Source: an uncultured Flavihumibacter sp.
GTDB lineage: Bacteria > Bacteroidota > Bacteroidia > Chitinophagales > Chitinophagaceae
Assembly (NCBI GenBank): GCA_946481605.1
Contig: CAMLPA010000167.1
Coordinates: forward strand, 1 to 7,002
Reading direction: 5' to 3'
DNA: 7,002 nucleotides
A program made the position numbers and the translations under genes. Under the pieces are notes generated by a model. That model was given only the letters and a program-made list of their open reading frames with translations. It had not been told where the DNA came from and ran no database searches. Within the stretch, counting starts at the first letter, position 1. Every line of letters starts with the position of its first letter. Below are positions 6,477 to 7,002 of the stretch, piece after piece.

Positions 6477-7002
6477 ATGAACACTAAGAAAGACATCACC
6501 ATTTATGACCTGGCGCAAAAACTCAACCTCTCGACCTCCACGATCAGCCGTGCGCTGAACGACAATCCCATCATCAACAAAAGAACACGTAAAACCGTAC
6601 AGGAAACGGCCCGTGAACTGGGTTACCGCCACAACACTTTCGCCAGCAACCTGCGCAAGCAGAAAACAAATACCATTGGCGTAATCGTTCACGAACTGAA
6701 CAGCAACTTCATCACTTCTGTACTTTCAGGCATCGAAAAAGTAACCACCGCCGCCGGTTACGACCTCATCATCGCGCACTCTTCTGAAAACCACGAAAAA
6801 GAAGTCGCAAACGCCCTCAACTTCTTCCACAAAAGAGTGGACGGTGTGCTCGCCTCTCTTTCTTTCACCACCCATAACCTTGACCATTTCACGCCATTCG
6901 CCGAAAGAGGCGTTCCGGTAGTATTCTTTGACCGCGTGGAGGAAAGTCACGACAGCACCCATGTGATCATCGACAACCACAAATGTGGCTACCAGGCCAC
7001 CA
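6477..7002 (+). CDS. LacI/GalR-family transcriptional regulator (LacI-2), partial, N-terminal 175 aa
   Basis: DNA-binding sugar-responsive regulator, cut by the right edge at about half the normal length (family about 340 aa). It begins MNTKKDITIYDLAQ, the usual LacI-family start. The HTH is at residues 7-28 (ITIYDLAQKLNLSTSTISRALN) with Arg25 at the position of E. coli LacI Arg22. The hinge helix is at about 54-60 (TFASNLR), and the N-terminal subdomain of the sensor starts near 66 (NTIGVIVHELNSNFITSVLSGIE), with KRVDGVLASLS at 119-129 and VPVVFFDRV at 146-154. It is transcribed divergently from the GH2 gene with a 263-bp gap containing a CG-centred inverted repeat, so it probably regulates GH2 and itself. 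It differs from LacI-1 along its whole length, including the recognition helix, so it is not a recent duplicate. The frame stays open to the edge. A nine-codon ATG frame (6458-6487) overlaps its start, with no evidence of expression. Confidence 0.95.
   Translation, partial: MNTKKDITIYDLAQKLNLSTSTISRALNDNPIINKRTRKTVQETARELGYRHNTFASNLRKQKTNTIGVIVHELNSNFITSVLSGIEKVTTAAGYDLIIAHSSENHEKEVANALNFFHKRVDGVLASLSFTTHNLDHFTPFAERGVPVVFFDRVEESHDSTHVIIDNHKCGYQAT

Noticed and set aside
6458..6487. Nine-codon ATG frame (MFAIDYNEH) overlapping the lacI-2 start, as a regulatory leader peptide
   Set aside because: No ribosome-binding signal, no attenuator structure seen, and a frame this short is expected by chance.
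6432..6980. Two open frames on the minus strand (6432-6692, 6726-6980)
   Set aside because: The first overlaps, and the second lies wholly within, the well-supported lacI-2 gene on the plus strand; they show no family features.

Overview
The window is chromosomal DNA from a member of the Bacteroidota. The evidence is a SusC/RagA-type TonB-dependent receptor with the class-typical stretch from 'DEVVVVGYGTQKKASLTGAV' to 'IDGVP', a large GH2 lipoprotein of Bacteroidota style, and starts without Shine-Dalgarno sequences. The receptor's wording suggests the family Chitinophagaceae or a close relative, but that is a guess from memory of family sequences.

Layout from left to right. (1) Positions 1-1865, minus strand: the N-terminal 621 residues of a SusC-like outer-membrane glycan importer. 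Its C-terminus, and any susD partner, lie beyond the left edge. (2) 1866-2012: a 147-bp leader with an operator-like palindrome. (3) 2013-3056, minus: a complete LacI-family regulator of 347 aa, called LacI-1 here. (4) 3057-3453: a 397-bp gene-free region holding an array of three adjoining 13-bp pseudo-palindromes and, at its right end, a strong intrinsic terminator. (5) 3454-6213, minus: a complete GH2 beta-galactosidase-type lipoprotein of 919 aa. (6) 6214-6476: a 263-bp divergent intergenic region with a CG-centred inverted repeat. (7) 6477 to the right edge, plus strand: the first 175 residues of a second LacI-family regulator, LacI-2.

Taken together this is part of a polysaccharide (oligosaccharide) utilisation locus. 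The SusC-like porin would import a glycan across the outer membrane, the exported GH2 enzyme would trim it (probably releasing beta-galactosyl or a similar residue), and the two LacI-type sensors would repress the system until a sugar ligand appears. The most informative content is regulatory: two different operator types, TAAA-YCGA-TTTA near lacI-1 and susC, and GCAA-YCGR-TTGC between GH2 and lacI-2. This matches two LacI proteins that differ at a key recognition-helix residue (Phe against Arg). Partial copies of the second motif near lacI-1 and susC hint at cross-control. I see no RNA gene, mobile element, CRISPR array or clearly new enzymatic system.
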